Positions 32,701 through 45,919 are shown, counted from the stretch's first letter. The stretch is 64,000 nucleotides of DNA from Ophiodon elongatus (GCA_016806645.1 JACSYO010001600.1:3496001-3560000), one strand, 5' to 3'. The notes: generated from the sequence alone by a model not told the origin. A program made the numbers and translations.

Positions 32701-35700
32701 GAGTTCCCTGAAGCCAAGAGTTGCTGGCTGCTGGCAGGATGCCTTGCCTGACCGTCTACCGAGTACAGCCAATGGGAATCCAGGCCATTCAGGAAAGGGT
32801 GGGGTGCATTCCAGCAGGAAGCAATGGCTGGGGGAGGGGTGCCAGTTCATGCTACACATTCTGTGAATCGGTGCACATGGAAGGGAAGGGGAAGCAGTCC
32901 AGGCCCACCCACCCACTACAGCTTGTGAACACGCCACTATGCTCAACACTATTCGCTCGCTGTAGGGCTACACAAACACCATGACCCATTGTCTTATCTA
33001 TCTGATAAGCTACATACAAGGCCTTTGCAGCAAAATATCCCATTCTACTACGTTACTCTGTTATTCTAACCCCTCCCCCCCCTCTGGGGGAGCGAAACCT
33101 CCATGTCACCTTTTGAGAAAGCAAACGGCTCGCTCGCGACATACTAGGAACATGGGTGGGTCTGGAGCTGCAGTTGAGGGACATGCGTAGGGAAAGCGAG
33201 CCCACCATTACAAAACACTGGGCCTGTCCGCAGCCATTTGATCACACAGTGAATCAGCCTGAAACCTAGAGCCATGCGTTAACTTCACTATTGAGCATTT
33301 TGTTTAAATGTTTCAATAGTCTAATTAGCCTTCCATAGTCTTTATGGAGAAGAACATTTTAACTGCAGAGGTTTAGCTCGTGTGCCTGTAGCTTTGTTCA
33401 GAGGGTGGGGGAGAAGTCACGTAAAGCTGTTTCACTGCCACATGAGATTCCACATGGAGGTCAACAATGAGATCTTGAGTTAGACACATGATTTTTAAAA
33501 ATAAGTAAAGCTACAGTGAAATTTGTCATACAACTTTAAATTTTTTTAAATTAAAGTCCAGATAGATTTACGTGTGCCCAGGCGATTAGTGTGTAATCAG
33601 AGTAGAATGTGTAGCCGACACTGAATACCAAACAGTTTTAAATTAAACGCTTATCACATGCAGAGAAAAGACATGCAACGCACAGACACTAGACTGTTGC
33701 TCACCACACTTCTCCCTCCCCCCAATCAGGCAGTGGCCTTGAAATCTGACCATATTACAGCTCATTTCTTTTGTTATTAATTTTTACATGACATCTTTTT
33801 GCTTAAGAGGCAATCTCAAAGGTTTTCATTTAAATAAATGTTAAGTCCCTATCTGAGAAGGAGGTAACAATAGTGATAGGGCATACGGCCACACTGATGA
33901 AACTATTGCTCCATGTATACATTTGCAGTATTACCAACTGTGTGCCAGTATCGACATTCACGGCTAAAAAGAAAAATGCTGCATTATAGCTTACTCCATT
34001 GTATGCACACAAAAAAGGTACTATGCATACAATTAATGAAACTTGATACACCATAAAGCAACAAAAAGACTTAAGACTGACGAACTCTAAACGCAATTCT
34101 GGTTTCACTCAAATATAAAATGAAAATCAATCAGGACATGAATCTTAACAGACCGTTACTGCTTCAACTCCCTTTAAATCCTGTTGAAACCTGACATGAC
34201 AACATCCAATGAACTCATCAGAGTTATGCTTATGCTCCTGATTATCAAGTCAATGTTTTTCTAATGAATTTGTCACAGACAATATGTGGGTGTATTTTAG
34301 CCTAAAATTCCAAGGGTCACTTCCAAGCTTAATCCAAGAGCAAGACAAATTTGTGCAGTTGCCTGTGTTGGAATAGTTGTCGTGAATCCTTTTTAAACTG
34401 ATAATTTAAACAACAAAAAAAAATGTCTCTTTATGTGTGACCTCTGTCAAAGTTGTTTGTATACAAATGTGCTAGCAGACAACAAAATGGGCATATTTAA
34501 AGCACTTGTACAATTTTATATTGAGATGCAGTACAATAAAATCGGAAACAAGTACTTTAGTTTATACTTTGTCATATTTTAGTTAATGTCAGGAGTATAC
34601 AGTAATTTGAGGTGATGGATTCCGTAATTATTTTACCATAAAAATGCCTTGTAATATATTATTGGACCCCATAAACTATGTCCTTAAATTAGGATACAGT
34701 TGAATCTTTACAGAATCAACTTTTTTAAAAGCTTCAGAGATTTAGTGTAGGGCTGCCCCCTTGATTAGTCGACTAATCAGTCGCTTTGTTCCCAGTCAAC
34801 TAAGATTGACAAGTCAATTAGTAATGCTTTGCTTTTTTTCATGCTGAATGACTTATTTCCCATAAACTTATGAGCACATCTCTGTAAGCACAAGATTCAA
34901 AGTGGTGCTCTTGTGCAATTCTCGGTGGAGAAACTCAGTTTTAGTTGACCAAGAATTTCTTTGGTTGCTGACAGCCCTAATTTTGTGTTTCTTGCATGGT
35001 CAGTGATTGCATGCATTGCACTCAATCTTACAGGTGCCGATTTTATTTTCTCCACCCTCTCTATACATGTCAAGGAAACACTGAAAGACGTGCACCTTTA
35101 AAAAAATTTAAATTACTTAATTTCCAGACTCAATTTAGCACACAAAAGAAAACCACCTCAAATTGAGGTAGATCTTCTAAATAATGAATATAAATACCCC
35201 ATAAACCATACAAGGATCATCAGACTTGGGTTGGCCAGGGGGCCGTGTCAAACCGCCTTAACATGAATGTTCACTTCATTTAATTTTTTTCTCAAGAAAA
35301 ACCACATGGTGGGGAAAGGCATTCTCTTTCAAAATAGCCCATGCGATCAGTGTTGAAAACACTGTGACCAAACAATTAATTCATGTTTACCATTTTAAGT
35401 ACATCAGATCCTGTGTAGCCCAAGAATCAATTCAAAAACAGCAAGCTTTTTCTAAATGCTTTAAAAAAAAAAATGTTTAGTAGGTAGCCAATACATGTGG
35501 CAATATGATGCCACTAAGATCATGTAAATGCTTAAAGTTTCCTTGCTTGCCTAACCCAGCCAAATCACACTGAATCCTCAATCTTTAAATTCTACCAATG
35601 TTTTTGTTTAGCAAACTGTGACCACCTATCCTGGCTTTCTGCACAGCTAAATTATAGAAATTCAACCGTAATTCTCTCTTCTTCTTTTTTTTTTACCACC

Positions 35701-38700
35701 AATCACTAATGATATTTGCAATACTTTCTGTTCTACCAATCACAGTTCCACCCTCTGGTCGGTGCGTTACACTGGCTTGAGCTTGTAGCCTTGTTCAAAC
35801 GGATCATGAAGCGCATGCTCAATTGAAACCCAAAGGGAGGCAAGGTGACTCCAGAGGCCACTAAATGAGAGCCCACTTTGGGCTGCCCGATGGTACCCCG
35901 CCCTGGAAGCAGTTAGCAGCCTGTTAGCACTCACCTCCCACTGCATGTGAGGCGGGATGTTCCTGATCTGCAGCTTACAGCTCCTGGAGAGAGAACAAGG
36001 AAGGAAAAGGGTGGATAAAGGAAGAGAAAAGAAATTGATGGAGGAAGATGGGAGAGAAGAGGGGATAGAGACAGTTAGTTGCTGACAATACCAAGAGCAC
36101 AATGATGCAAAAAGTTAATAAAAAAACAAAACTATTTCTTCATTCCCTCTATTATCTAGCGAGAGAAAGACCAGATATAACTTCTGCTTTAATTCTATTC
36201 ACAACCCAGCAGGTGCACTGAGACACCCAGAGGAAAATGTGGGAGGAAGTGATGGAGTAAAAGCGGGCAAAGGGGTGATTTGGAATCACCACTGGGTGGC
36301 CTAAATTGAGTTGTGGGCGCTCAAAATTAAAATTACCCCAAAACGCACCATGCCCCTTATCCCAAATCACCAATTGTGTCACAGAGGGTGCAAAGAACGA
36401 GATGGGGGGGGGGAAGAGAGGCAGGATTGTGACGCGGCAGAAAGAAGTAGCATCGAGAGGAAAGCACAGGGTATATAAAAAAAAAAAAAAAAACAATTGT
36501 AAAGGTGAAGATGCATCTGAATGTCTTGGTCGAGTCAAGCGTGTGCCCTGTGGCATTGGAGAATGAGGATTCAACCACTGCTAGGCTCAAGCCCAATCTT
36601 TTCAACTAAAACAGACAGTTATCCGGGAGCATCCAGCTGTTGTATCAAAAACGGGGGAAGGGAGGGAGTGGTGCTGCAGGTGCCAAACGGAAACCAAAGG
36701 GAATCTCCGCTAGCCGCGTCACACTAAATAGGGAGAATCAAAATTGCGTGCTTGTCCATAGAGTGTGTTCATACAGCAGAAGCAAGTGGAGCATAGCAGT
36801 CACAATGGTGCTGCTGTGCGCCGTCACCAGAAAAAAAAAAAAAAAAACAAGGACAGAAATCCCCAATTCATCCTTTTAGCTTGAAGGTCCCCAAATATAG
36901 TTGCACGTGGTGTACAGCAGCATGGGTGTACTGGCTATGAGTGGAGGTCACGCAGACAATGAAGCTTGTGGATCAATGAGTCACAGAGTTTCGCAAGTGT
37001 CCGCATGCATGTGGACGTTGTATAAAAATATGAGAAAAGTGCAGGCCACTCCAAAGTTCACCGCCTGTTGATACGCACAGATCTAAAAAGGAACAAAATG
37101 TACATATGGCTGGGAGCAGAAGCATGAACACGCTCACACAATGTGGAATCACAAACCCTGACCCCCGACCTATTTCCACACCAGCCTTACGCTCACATAC
37201 CCAATACATGTGCAGCTAATTAAAGTTATACTGTGTTTACACATAATATCCCGTCTTCTGTGTTAAAACTTTAAAGGTATCGAGTGATAGCACACACACA
37301 CACACACAGCTTGTCCTTTTCTTCAAGCTCCACTGAGCTGTTAAAAGACTTCTAAATGCAGCTCATGCACTCGTACAGCTCTTCTGCTAGTGGTTGTTTT
37401 CTAAATCGGCTGTGTAGAAGAGAACACCTTACAACATGCAGCATTTATAAACTCACTTTACACCTCAAATTTAAGAACCAAAAAGTTGGGGGTTTTTTTG
37501 TTTGTTTTTTTAAGTACACACAAGCTCATCTACGCAGTAAAACGTACTGCACATGTGCAACAAGGGCCGCAGTAGTTGAAATTCCTCAGCTTAGCCGCTA
37601 CAACCATAATCAAGCTAGAGCAGCTCAACCACATATTTCATTTTGGAGACATTAGGAAACTCTAATTCTAAATGGGCAAATTGTAAAGAAAATTCCCAAA
37701 TAACTTTCAAGAGGAATTCCAGCCCTTTCCGGCCCACGGTGCCATTCCTGGCTGATCCGGCCCCCTCTCCCCACACATTCTGTATGCTCTGCATTGCGGT
37801 GGGAACGCCATGCGAAATGTGCAAATGCACCAAGCACTTCCAGTCGGATTAACCTATAGCTCCACACACAGAAGAAGTCAGCCAGGGTATTGGGTGGGGG
37901 TTGGTATACATTCCCTAGTCCAAGCCTTTGATTTGGGGAGGGGGGAGGTGTGTGTGTGAGTGGGGTGTGGTGTTTGGGGGTGGGGTGGGGGGGGGGGGGC
38001 CACTAGCCCTGTTTCAGGCAAGGGTAACAAGGGCCCTCTTTGCCCCATGGGGGTGGGGCCCTGTTGCCATGGACACGGACAAGTCCACTGACAGGAACAT
38101 GTAGAGCAGGGTTAAAAGTGGGAGGGGGAGGGAAGTGCCAGGAGTGACTGGGGTTGGCTCGTCATGTGATGGCCTGGAGGAGGCCGGTCTCCTTATTTAC
38201 TTTAAAAAAATAAATAATAAAGACCATATTCTACATGTTCGTCCGCTTCAGTCGGTGCCCAGCTGAGACCTACGGGCCTGCACTGTGGACAACATACACA
38301 AGTGGGTGTATAGACATTAAGCATCCATTAAAACATGAGGATTTACAAGTCAAGCACATTGAGACCCCACGACACCTGCATTCACCTCCATTTCTAAATC
38401 ATATACCGCAACTGACTACGTCAAGACCATCAGGGACGGTGTGGGACACACGAGACCTGTACTCAACGCCCATCCACAGTTCAGCATGCAGAGGTTCTGA
38501 ATGACTAAACTCTACAGTCTGGTTCTCGCTGCCCTGACAGGCCTTATGTGCACACATAAGGTAACTTCAACATTTACATTTGGATGATTAGAATTCCTCT
38601 CATAATTACAATGAGTTGAATATTACAATGGAGTTGAATATCAGTAAGTAATTACTCAACATCTGCAAACATTACACATTTGTGTCTACATCCCAGCTAC

Positions 38701-39130
38701 ACAACATACAATTTCCATACATTTAAGCGGTAGAAAAATTGCAGTGTCATTCTGATTTGAGCCAAGCAGGATGGAGAGTTAGGATCCTTTGCTCGTCGTC
38801 TGGTAAAACAAGGGGCCACATTCATAATTCTCTGGCACCCCAAGTCTCAGTCCCAAATCCCAGTTTTCGCAGGTGGGGCCCCACAGTGACCCCATGACCC
38901 AGAATTCTTGTAATAAGAGACATTAATACAAACAGCACTGATACAATCTACAGCAATGTCTTTAGGTTTTTTTTTTTAAGGATTTGTTAAAAAAATACAT
39001 ATATAAAAAGAAAGGCAAAAGCACTGAAGCATTACACCATTTACTGAAACCAAATGTTACGCTATGCATGTTATCCAAGTTAGCACCTATGAACAAAGTA
39101 TGTTTAACGCTCGGTTCCCTTTCGCTCTCA

Positions 39131-39169
<39 letters not shown>

Positions 39170-40145
39170 TGGGTCACCCCTCCTACAGCCATGCCATTTT
39201 ATTTCCCTGTGCACATGTTCACGTTGGGATGGCCAAGCTACATCTATTTTTTGTTTAATTTATCCAATAAGAGGAGCATTATATGACCCAGGGTGTCAAA
39301 TCAGAGTGTACACACTGACACCACTGCAACTCAGTTTGGCTTACAATTAAGGATTACATAAAATATTTGGAGTGAAATATAGAAAAAGAAAACCCGCTCA
39401 ATTAGTATCTGTTGGCAAATATAAACGTGGCCCAGTACCAACAAGCAATTAAACACATTTTTGTAAAAAGCAAAAATACAATTGCCATTTCCAGGAGATC
39501 TGTCAATTGTGGAAAATATAGCCATTTTAACAGAAATGTAAATACACCTGTAAGATTCTGATTAATGCTTGGTTTCTTATCGCACAATTCACAGGCAGTC
39601 TCAAAAAAAAAAAAAATGTTGTCAAGAACGAGTGGGTGTCATATTTAAATGCCAGATAAAAAAAAAGAAAAAACACAAAAATGAAGCAAACGTTTCAGAA
39701 GCTGGGCAGTGAAATGTAAACGGCCATAAGATGTCTGAAAGCTTCAATAACTAAATACTAATGCTAATACTAATACAAAGCATCTGTGGACAACATATTT
39801 ATGGGACAGATTTTTTTATTTTATTTTTAAACTGTTATTGAACGCAGAAGACGTTTTATAGTAACATCTTATGTAACTATACGTTTTTAGTGGGCTTTTG
39901 GCAACATCCAAAACGAATTCAGAGGAATGTACATCTGGACGTTTGATTACATGATTTATTTTGCCCAACGTGAACCACCACACTACACAGCATGTCATCC
40001 TTCACGACAACCAAACTGTAGCCATCCCGCCTTGGATCTCCGTCTGCTGTAGCACTTCCCCTTGCCGATGGGTTCAAAGGTTAAGCCACGGTGATTGGCC
40101 GAGCCCCCAGTTGATATTCGCAGGTTGGAATGCAAAGAGGGGCCT

Positions 40146-40215
<70 letters not shown>

Positions 40216-41606
40216 CCTATACTCAGAATACTGTTCCCATTGACTACTGCCATGTCCATGTTGTAAAGGGAGGGCACGTTTTACTTTATTGAAGTGTGGC
40301 TGAAACTCGACTCTGTTGCTGCCATAGCCACCACAGCAGGCTGCACTAAAAGACAGAGGAACATCGCCATTTTTTTTTTTCGTGATCAGGAAATTTTGGA
40401 GGAACGTCTCAAGAGTTGACGCACAACGCAACCCATGTAGCTCACCTGGCTTATTTATCCAAGATGCATTTTAGATAAACAGCCTGTCAAGCTGCCTGGG
40501 GAGGGGGGAGGGGGCTTGTGTTACGTCCAGGTGGAAAATACATTTCACGTAAAGGTGTCAAAAATGCCCTGCTTGATCCCTTTTCCAACTCTTTGCACTT
40601 TCTATAATTAATGTCACGTATAATCGTCGAAAAGCCTTCACGTTTCAGCTCGTATTTCATACTTCCATATGCATTTGGCATAAAAACAGCAGATCATTCA
40701 AGCAAACTTTTTTTTTTTTTTTTTTTTTTTGAAGAGGCTAAACCATGCATATTACGTGTAATTCTTATTAGAAATCATTACACCAATTACCAAGCCAGAG
40801 CCATTTTAATTCAATTCAAGAGACGGGTTCATTGTCACCGAATTGCGTCACCACCCAAAAAAAAAAAAAAAATACGCACACAAATGCCAAAAAAGCTCCA
40901 GTATTACGTATACGTTACAAATTATTTACACTAAAGGGCGTCATTCACAGAAAAACGACGGTTCGGCTACGGGGGTCCAACTCTGAAACTAAGGTTTTCC
41001 GTGATTTGGGCCCCAAACCGCCCATTCCACTCGCGTTTGGGACTCCATCTCATGCAACAGCAGCACAATGTGCAGAGGAGGGCGGAAGCGCAGGGCAGGC
41101 AGGGAGAATGACGGGCAGATCCTTCTCAAATGGACGACTCCACAAGGCCTGTACGCCTCAAACCCAGCCTGCGCCCATTTCAAACCAGCACACTCGGGCT
41201 TTTTACAAATCGCCCTGAAGTTGGAGCTCAATTAATGTGCTGGATGTATACACAAAACACACAAGTAGGGGTGGGCGAGCGAGACAATACAAGACATTTG
41301 CTGGTTAAACCCAAATGCACTACGGTTTTTAGGAGCAGCACCCTATACCGTCATGGCGAGAGGAGGGAGTAGGCTCCGCCACCATACGCCCCTTTCATTT
41401 GACCCCCAGAGCATTCAGGGGGAAAAAAGACACCTTATTTAACCAAAATGTAAAATGCTGAATTAATGGTTAACAGCAACATAAAGGTACATATCGAGCA
41501 AATATCACTTGGTAAAAATTTAAAACATTTTGAAGAAAATGGGTGGAGGAATAAGAAAAAAAAAGGTAGCTCCCACTAGTTGAACCAAGAAGCACAGACT
41601 ATATGT

Positions 41607-41650
<44 letters not shown>

Positions 41651-42601
41651 ACACACACAATACAAAATAAATAAAAAAAACTCAAACCTACCTTTGACGT
41701 TTAGGGACCGAGTGCTCCACTTCAAGAACTTTCCCATGAAGTTCAACTTTACCTAAAAAAAAAAAAACAACAACTATTAGGGTCTTTAAATCATTTGACC
41801 TCCTTCACAGGCCTCGTTGCCAGCCATTTAGGGTCAGCGTTTACTACTTATTTTGTCCAGAGGCCTAAAAGCCTAACAGGCGTGTATGTACACATGGCAA
41901 CAGCCTGCATATTTACAGCTTATTGTGATACTATACATTGCTGAAAGAGTGCGAGCCACGCACGAGCACACAGGCATTAGCACAATACGTAAAATTACAC
42001 GAGCACATTTGTACGCGTCCGGTTAGGACCAGCTTTGATTTAACAACAAACCACGAGACGAGGTGAATAATATACGAAAGCAAACGGACGTGTGGCTCAG
42101 TTAGTTGGCCTACATTTGACCAGCACAATTAAACCACCTGGTGTGTCAGCATGGGCGAAATGGCTTCACAGTGTAGGGAGTTGTGGCCACTGGAGAAGGC
42201 CTGTAGTTTGAGACCTGGACTCGAGTGTGAGCTCAAATTGAAGCTGGTAAAAAGCAGCAACACACTACGGTCTCTGCTCCCAATGTGGCCAAAGTGGGCT
42301 GCGTGATGAAGCCCACAGCGAGGTCCACTTCACGGCGTCCACAGCGCGCTGCCTGTGCGCCTCGCTGCCCTGAACGGCACATAGCGGGGGGAAAGCCTTG
42401 GCATTTCTCATCCTCATGATTGTGTTTACTCGACCATTTTGATCAAGCCACACTCAGGGAAATTACAAAAAGCAGAAATTCACTCAAAACCCATGGCAGC
42501 TTATTTGTGTGAGCCCACAGTGTCAAAAGGCCAAGTAAAGGTTGTGTGAGAGAGAGAAAGAACCGCTTGGTTACACCGCCCCCCCTCACCCCTCGCCCCC
42601 C

Positions 42602-42637
<36 letters not shown>

Positions 42638-42917
42638 TACACACACACACACACACTACAGAGTAAAGTAACGCCAATCGTCACACAATTGCAGCAGTTC
42701 GTGCGTCTTTCCAAATGCCACTTTTGGCCAACATTTCCTCACCTGAAAGAACATCGATGGCCTTCATTGCAGCTTTCTCGTCCGGGCAATCCACAAACGC
42801 ATAGCCAGTTTTGACAAGAAACGGACCACTGTGCGGAATCTTCCACTGCTCAAAGATAGTTTCGAAGTCCTCCTCGCTCGTCTCAGCGCTCACGTTGCCA
42901 ATGTATAGCTTATTCAT
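24628..42917 (-). CDS. igf2bp3: Insulin-like growth factor 2 mRNA-binding protein 3, fifteen coding exons
   Basis: Exons: 42917-42743, 41752-41692, 35983-35935, 31892-31841, 31576-31513, 30715-30437, 29029-28895, 28453-28331, 28140-28005, 27249-27118, 25979-25857, 25716-25639, 25357-25226, 25083-24970, 24729-24628. Sum 1755 bp (584 aa; human IGF2BP3 is 579 aa). The protein binds mRNAs in cytoplasmic RNPs and controls their stability, transport and translation. Visible: RRM1 with LYIGNV and KTGYAFVD, RRM2 (exons 3-6), and four KH domains with intact GxxG loops: GKEG 211-214, GKEG 292-295, GKQG 425-428, GKGG 508-511. Exon 4 (52 bp) is too short to stand out as an ORF but reads VLDGMLAQYG and restores phase. 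The exon 12 donor (GTGCTG at 25638) is weak. The N-terminal RRM and synteny favour igf2bp3 over its paralogs igf2bp1/2. The 5.7-kb intron 2 and 4.0-kb intron 3 carry most of the repeats. Confidence 0.94.
26000..27000. other. Intron 10 of igf2bp3, possible transposon relic
   Basis: A 170-codon plus-strand ORF at 26044-26556 has no motif I recognise and lies inside an intron. At 26814-26823 and 26870-26879 a perfect 10-bp inverted repeat (CGAGCAGCCA/TGGCTGCTCG) brackets 46 bp. No terminal repeats or target duplication were found. Confidence 0.3.
29732..29776. repeat. (TAA)n microsatellite in igf2bp3 intron 6
   Basis: About 15 perfect trinucleotide units. The flanking 29500-29720 (for example AGAGGCCCAAGAATGGAGCC) resembles a dispersed teleost repeat, of unknown class. 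Confidence 0.93.
31893..35934 (-). other. igf2bp3: Intron 3 of igf2bp3
   Basis: A 4.0-kb intron between the 49-bp exon 3 and the 52-bp exon 4. Apart from the hAT-type element it holds homopolymers and AT-rich sequence. No further exon or RNA gene was recognised. Confidence 0.6.
34748..34979. mobile_element. Non-autonomous hAT-type element in igf2bp3 intron 3
   Basis: The 232-bp segment begins TAGGGCTGCC and ends GACAGCCCTA, giving short inverted termini. It is flanked by ATTTAGTG (34740-34747) and ATTTTGTG (34980-34987), an 8-bp target duplication with one mismatch, which is the hAT superfamily signature. The left end also holds a palindromic ATTAGTCGACTAAT. No transposase ORF is present. 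Confidence 0.75.
37935..38000 (+). repeat. G-rich tract with quadruplex potential
   Basis: At least five runs of four or more G within 66 bp on the plus strand. The igf2bp3 pre-mRNA (minus strand) carries the C-rich complement, so any quadruplex would form in the non-transcript DNA strand. Confidence 0.8.
39131..39168. repeat. (AC)n microsatellite
   Basis: Perfect dinucleotide repeat of about 19 units in igf2bp3 intron 2. Confidence 0.95.
40149..40213. repeat. (TG)n microsatellite
   Basis: Perfect dinucleotide repeat of about 32 units in igf2bp3 intron 2. Confidence 0.96.
41609..41660. repeat. (AC)n microsatellite downstream of igf2bp3 exon 2
   Basis: About 25 units with one AG interruption, 30 bp inside intron 2 from the exon 2 donor (exon ends at 41692). 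Confidence 0.95.
42603..42656. repeat. (AC)n microsatellite in igf2bp3 intron 1
   Basis: Two AC runs separated by ATACATAC, about 90 bp inside intron 1 from the exon 1 donor. Confidence 0.95.
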
Positions 42918-43290
42918 GTTCTGCGCCGAAAAGGGACAATCTTCACGCTGAGGGAGAGATAGTTATTTGCTCTCACGGATGTGCAGTGTTTGGAGTAGCC
43001 GAAATCGCCTTTTACTACTACGGAGCGGCTGTGGCGTGCTTCCCCCGGTCGTTCAAGCCACAGATAGATTTAAACTGGCAGCCTCACAGTGCGTTCGCTC
43101 TCCCTCGCCCGTCGGTCTCTATCGCGCAATAAATAAATGCTCAATTATTAATCTCGTGTCTCCAAACGATGGCGGGCTGGGTGAAAAGGAGGAGAAACTA
43201 CTTTGTGTCTTCCTCCAAACCCCTTGGCAAAGAGACAGAGAATGTCACACACGGTAAGGCTGGCGCCCGCCTCTAAGTCTAGAGCCTAGA

Positions 43291-43320
43291 AGAAGAAGAA
43301 GAAGAAGAAGAAGAAGAAGG
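43291..43320. repeat. (GAA)n run in the igf2bp3 5' flank
   Basis: About ten AGA units passing into AGG/GGA, 375-400 bp upstream of the igf2bp3 start codon. Confidence 0.93.
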
Positions 43321-45281
43321 AGGAGAAGGGGGTGAAAAAAAAAATCCGCTATTCCGGCTTTTTTTGAATGAGCCACGTGTTCAAACTACAAATCAGCCCA
43401 CACGTGAGGAATCCCAATTGCTCAATTAAGTGTTTGGGATTGGGGAAAATTGCACGGGAATCTGGGGTGGGGACAGCAGAGGGGAGTGGATAAAAAAAAA
43501 AGGAGGGGAAGAGTGGATTGGTGTTGGGAAAAACCTGGCGAGCTATGTGCGTAAAGGGATTCCGTGAGAACCCAGAGCATCTTTACTAGAATCACATTCG
43601 TGTGCCTTTCTCTGCAAAGCCTCGACTCTCATTGGTCGGTTGAGGAATAGTAAAACGACAGTGCGCTAACTCACGCCCATAGCAGGAGCGACGCTGATAT
43701 TGCGGGGGCTCGTGCGCACGGCTGTGTTAAGTGCGCTGTACTGATGACACAGGAGGAGGGGCCATTCATAAATGATGTTGCACTATATTGTTAAATTACC
43801 CGCAGGACACATTTAATTTTCAGAAACTTGAGTACAGGGAGTGCCCCGCGCCGCTCTCCGGGCCTTCGCGTGAGCGAAGGGAGTGACACGTACTACTATC
43901 CACATGACGGCATCCATCTTCCCCAGCAAGAGTGGAGCCATGCCCTCCCTGATCCACGACTCAAAGTCCAACAGCAGGCCCGATTTTCCCCTGGCCACAC
44001 AAAATTATATCGAGGGGGGATCTTTGAGCGACATGAGTGCTGCCACGCCACTTATTTTTTTCCAACTTTCAGACCGCTTGGCACAACGAGGAGGCGTTGA
44101 CCATGTGGACCGAATGCACATGGCGAGTTCCTCCCTGCTTTACCTCCGGCATGGATCTGCATTCACTGAGAGAGGGAGGGGTCTCCTACACTAAACTGCC
44201 CCTAGCGTCCTATGTAACGCACAACCCAAGACAATCACGTGTGGAATCCATGTCTAAAATATAACACAACTGTCAAGAATATATTTTGTAAATATAAAAA
44301 CAACGGACGAAGGCCGATAGTTTACGAGTATAGGCCACTCTGCGTGACTCCGGCTGTATTTACAAGACTAATGGCAGCTGAAACCATACCTGTTGATAGC
44401 ACTGTGGTCTGTATGCTGTCAGAGCAGAACTTGTTCTAGTTTTCATTACCAAGGACAACCAAAATGAAAATGTATATCCAATGCAGTAACACAACAGTCC
44501 TGCAATAAATTATACCTTCATGAAGGTCATGGTGTTCAGTTATTGTTTGGTGAGAGAGATTTTTATTCAACTTTCTGGTCATTTTGGAAGCTGCATTTTG
44601 CAAAGCTGTTGAACTGCACTGTGTGATACTGAGTGGTGTTTCTAACATGTATTCTAGGGTGGACAAAATATGAGAAACACTTAGTATACTGTATGTGCTA
44701 TAATTCAAGGGCACTGTAAATAGCTGAAAAAAGACAATTAAGTTGAAACAAACACCTCTCTTAAACAGTTTTAACCAAAAACTGAACATTATAAACTCCA
44801 TGAAGGTAGAATTTATTGCAAAATTGTTGTATTAGGCTGCAACAGTTTAAGTTGTGTGTACCTAATAAACTGGCCATTGGTTTTATCTTTCTATATTTAG
44901 CATATTCTTATAACTAAAGTTAAAGTTGAATCCCAAAATCTCCAGACTGAGGGCCTAGGCCACACGATTGTTTAGGTGTGCTCAATACACAGCTGATGTG
45001 ACAGTAGCTTATATCATTTCAGATCGGTGTAGCATCCACTAAACAGTTTTTTTCTGGATCATGTGTGGGCATGCCTATTGGCATAATTTAATTCCAATAA
45101 TTATGAGTTGTCCTATATGAGTAATTAATGTCAGATTAAAAACTGAGCATGAATTGTTGCCAGAAAAAGCAGGTTACAAAGGGACTGTTGGTTTAGTGGG
45201 CCCTTCGGCCACTAGCTCAGGCTGGGGCCATGGCTGTCTCAGTGGGTTTACTCCTCTGCTGCTGAGCAAACACACAGAGCT

Positions 45282-45414
45282 CTCTGATTGGTCGGGAAGG
45301 CCGTCCAATCAGAGGGCTGCAGCCCCGCTCCTTACTACTGCTGCTGGCACGGCCTCAACGCGTCCATTCATTGGCTCCTCGGCTCGACTATTCTATATGA
45401 ATCAGCGCGCCAAT
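45282..45414. promoter_or_regulatory. CCAAT-box cluster with a perfect inverted repeat
   Basis: Four CCAAT boxes lie within 133 bp: inverted at 45287-45291, direct at 45305-45309, inverted at 45370-45374, direct at 45410-45414. The first two are embedded in CTCTGATTGG (45282-45291) and CCAATCAGAG (45305-45314), exact reverse complements. A TATA-like CTATATGA follows at about 45393. NF-Y binds such boxes in promoters. No coding gene starts here; it could be a remote igf2bp3 promoter or one for a non-coding RNA. Confidence 0.4.
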
Positions 45415-45919
45415 TATGCATTTCTCCCCATGTTTCCTCTGCTGGCGTTTTGTCGCAAGCCATAAAGATGTAACGAAACACAAGCAAGCCACATCTGCTG
45501 CACTTTTTTTTTTTATAGCGTCTCAACTTGTTAGGACGTTTAGGTTGTGTTTGCATCCGTGGACCACTCATTTAAATAAGTTAAATTAAAAGGGAATACA
45601 GGAGAGCGCTTAAACTTCCACTTTAGTGCAAACTTTTAATCATTCTATAATTTGTTTCAACTCCCGAAGAGTTTATTAATAACTTTTAACTCAGTGGTGG
45701 GATCGATATAGGCCTATTCTTTGTGTACGTACAAATATAAGGAATGTATTAAACATGGAGGCTTTCCTTCGGCCTAGTTAGGCGCATACAATTTTTTATC
45801 ACCCAGTCTATTCGGCTTTAATGATTTCCACTGGAAATGAAATAACGAAACGGAGAGCAGGAACTCGGTCCGGTGCTCCTGCCTGCTGTACAGCACCGTG
45901 TAGATCCGAGATGTGTGTA

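Larger units (their letters stand above)
35984..41691 (-). other. igf2bp3: Intron 2 of igf2bp3
   Basis: A 5.7-kb intron rich in simple repeats: a G-rich tract at 37935-38000, (AC)n at 39131-39168 and (TG)n at 40149-40213, plus many A/T homopolymers. No conserved exon was seen. Confidence 0.6.

Noticed and set aside
45154..45571. Possible histone gene at the CCAAT cluster
   Set aside because: CCAAT and TATA-like motifs recall histone promoters, but no histone fold sequence is found in any frame on either side.
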